Assembly (NCBI GenBank): GCA_027008885.1
Contig: JALVDQ010000479.1
Span: forward strand, 1-6,589
Direction: 5' to 3'
Length of the DNA: 6,589 bases
From: Thiotrichaceae bacterium
GTDB lineage: Bacteria > Pseudomonadota > Gammaproteobacteria > Thiotrichales > Thiotrichaceae
Positions 5,072 through 6,589 of this stretch are shown piece by piece. Below the pieces are notes generated by a model. That model was not told the DNA's origin and did no database searches. It saw only the letters and a program-made list of their open reading frames with translations. The first letter of the stretch is position 1. Every line of letters starts with the position of its first letter. The position numbers were made by a program, and so were the translations under genes.

Positions 5072-6589
<1,518 letters not shown>

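Overview
The window looks like chromosomal DNA of a gammaproteobacterium. The basis is the order dsbD (leftward) / fxsA-groES-groEL (rightward), which from memory matches the enterobacterial dsbD-cutA-dcuA-aspA / fxsA-groSL neighbourhood. Here cutA, dcuA and aspA are absent from the gap and a small H-NS-type gene sits there instead. I cannot name the genus. Several proteins have a clear Gram-negative periplasmic or inner-membrane character.

Left part (1-3217, minus strand): an envelope thiol-redox cluster. It reads from dsbD (816 codons) through a membrane-anchored TlpA-like thioredoxin (175 codons) into a second exported redoxin whose start overlaps the first by 14 nt and which runs off the left edge. 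DsbD carries electrons from cytoplasmic thioredoxin across the inner membrane, and the two redoxins are natural candidates for its periplasmic clients. The DsbD is unusual in having two tandem N-terminal alpha domains, each with its own cysteine pair, instead of one.

Middle part (3218-4127): a 306-nt gene-free stretch upstream of dsbD with a perfect 10-bp inverted repeat, then a 107-codon H-NS-family gene (minus strand), then 280 nt of very AT-rich divergent spacer. That spacer holds an 11-bp inverted repeat, a possible leftward terminator and a probable fxsA promoter overlapping a dyad.

Right part (4128-6589, plus strand): fxsA, groES and the first 463 codons of groEL. The groES promoter region is well resolved. 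It has a sigma70-type promoter that also resembles a sigma32 promoter, immediately joined to a CIRCE operator (the HrcA site) with one mismatch. This predicts dual heat-shock control. groEL is cut only by the window edge.

I do not see a wholly new system. The points most worth a second look are the duplicated DsbD alpha domain paired with two adjacent redoxins, a TACCTGAA-type motif repeated only in the non-coding parts of that cluster, and the layered regulatory elements in front of groES and fxsA.
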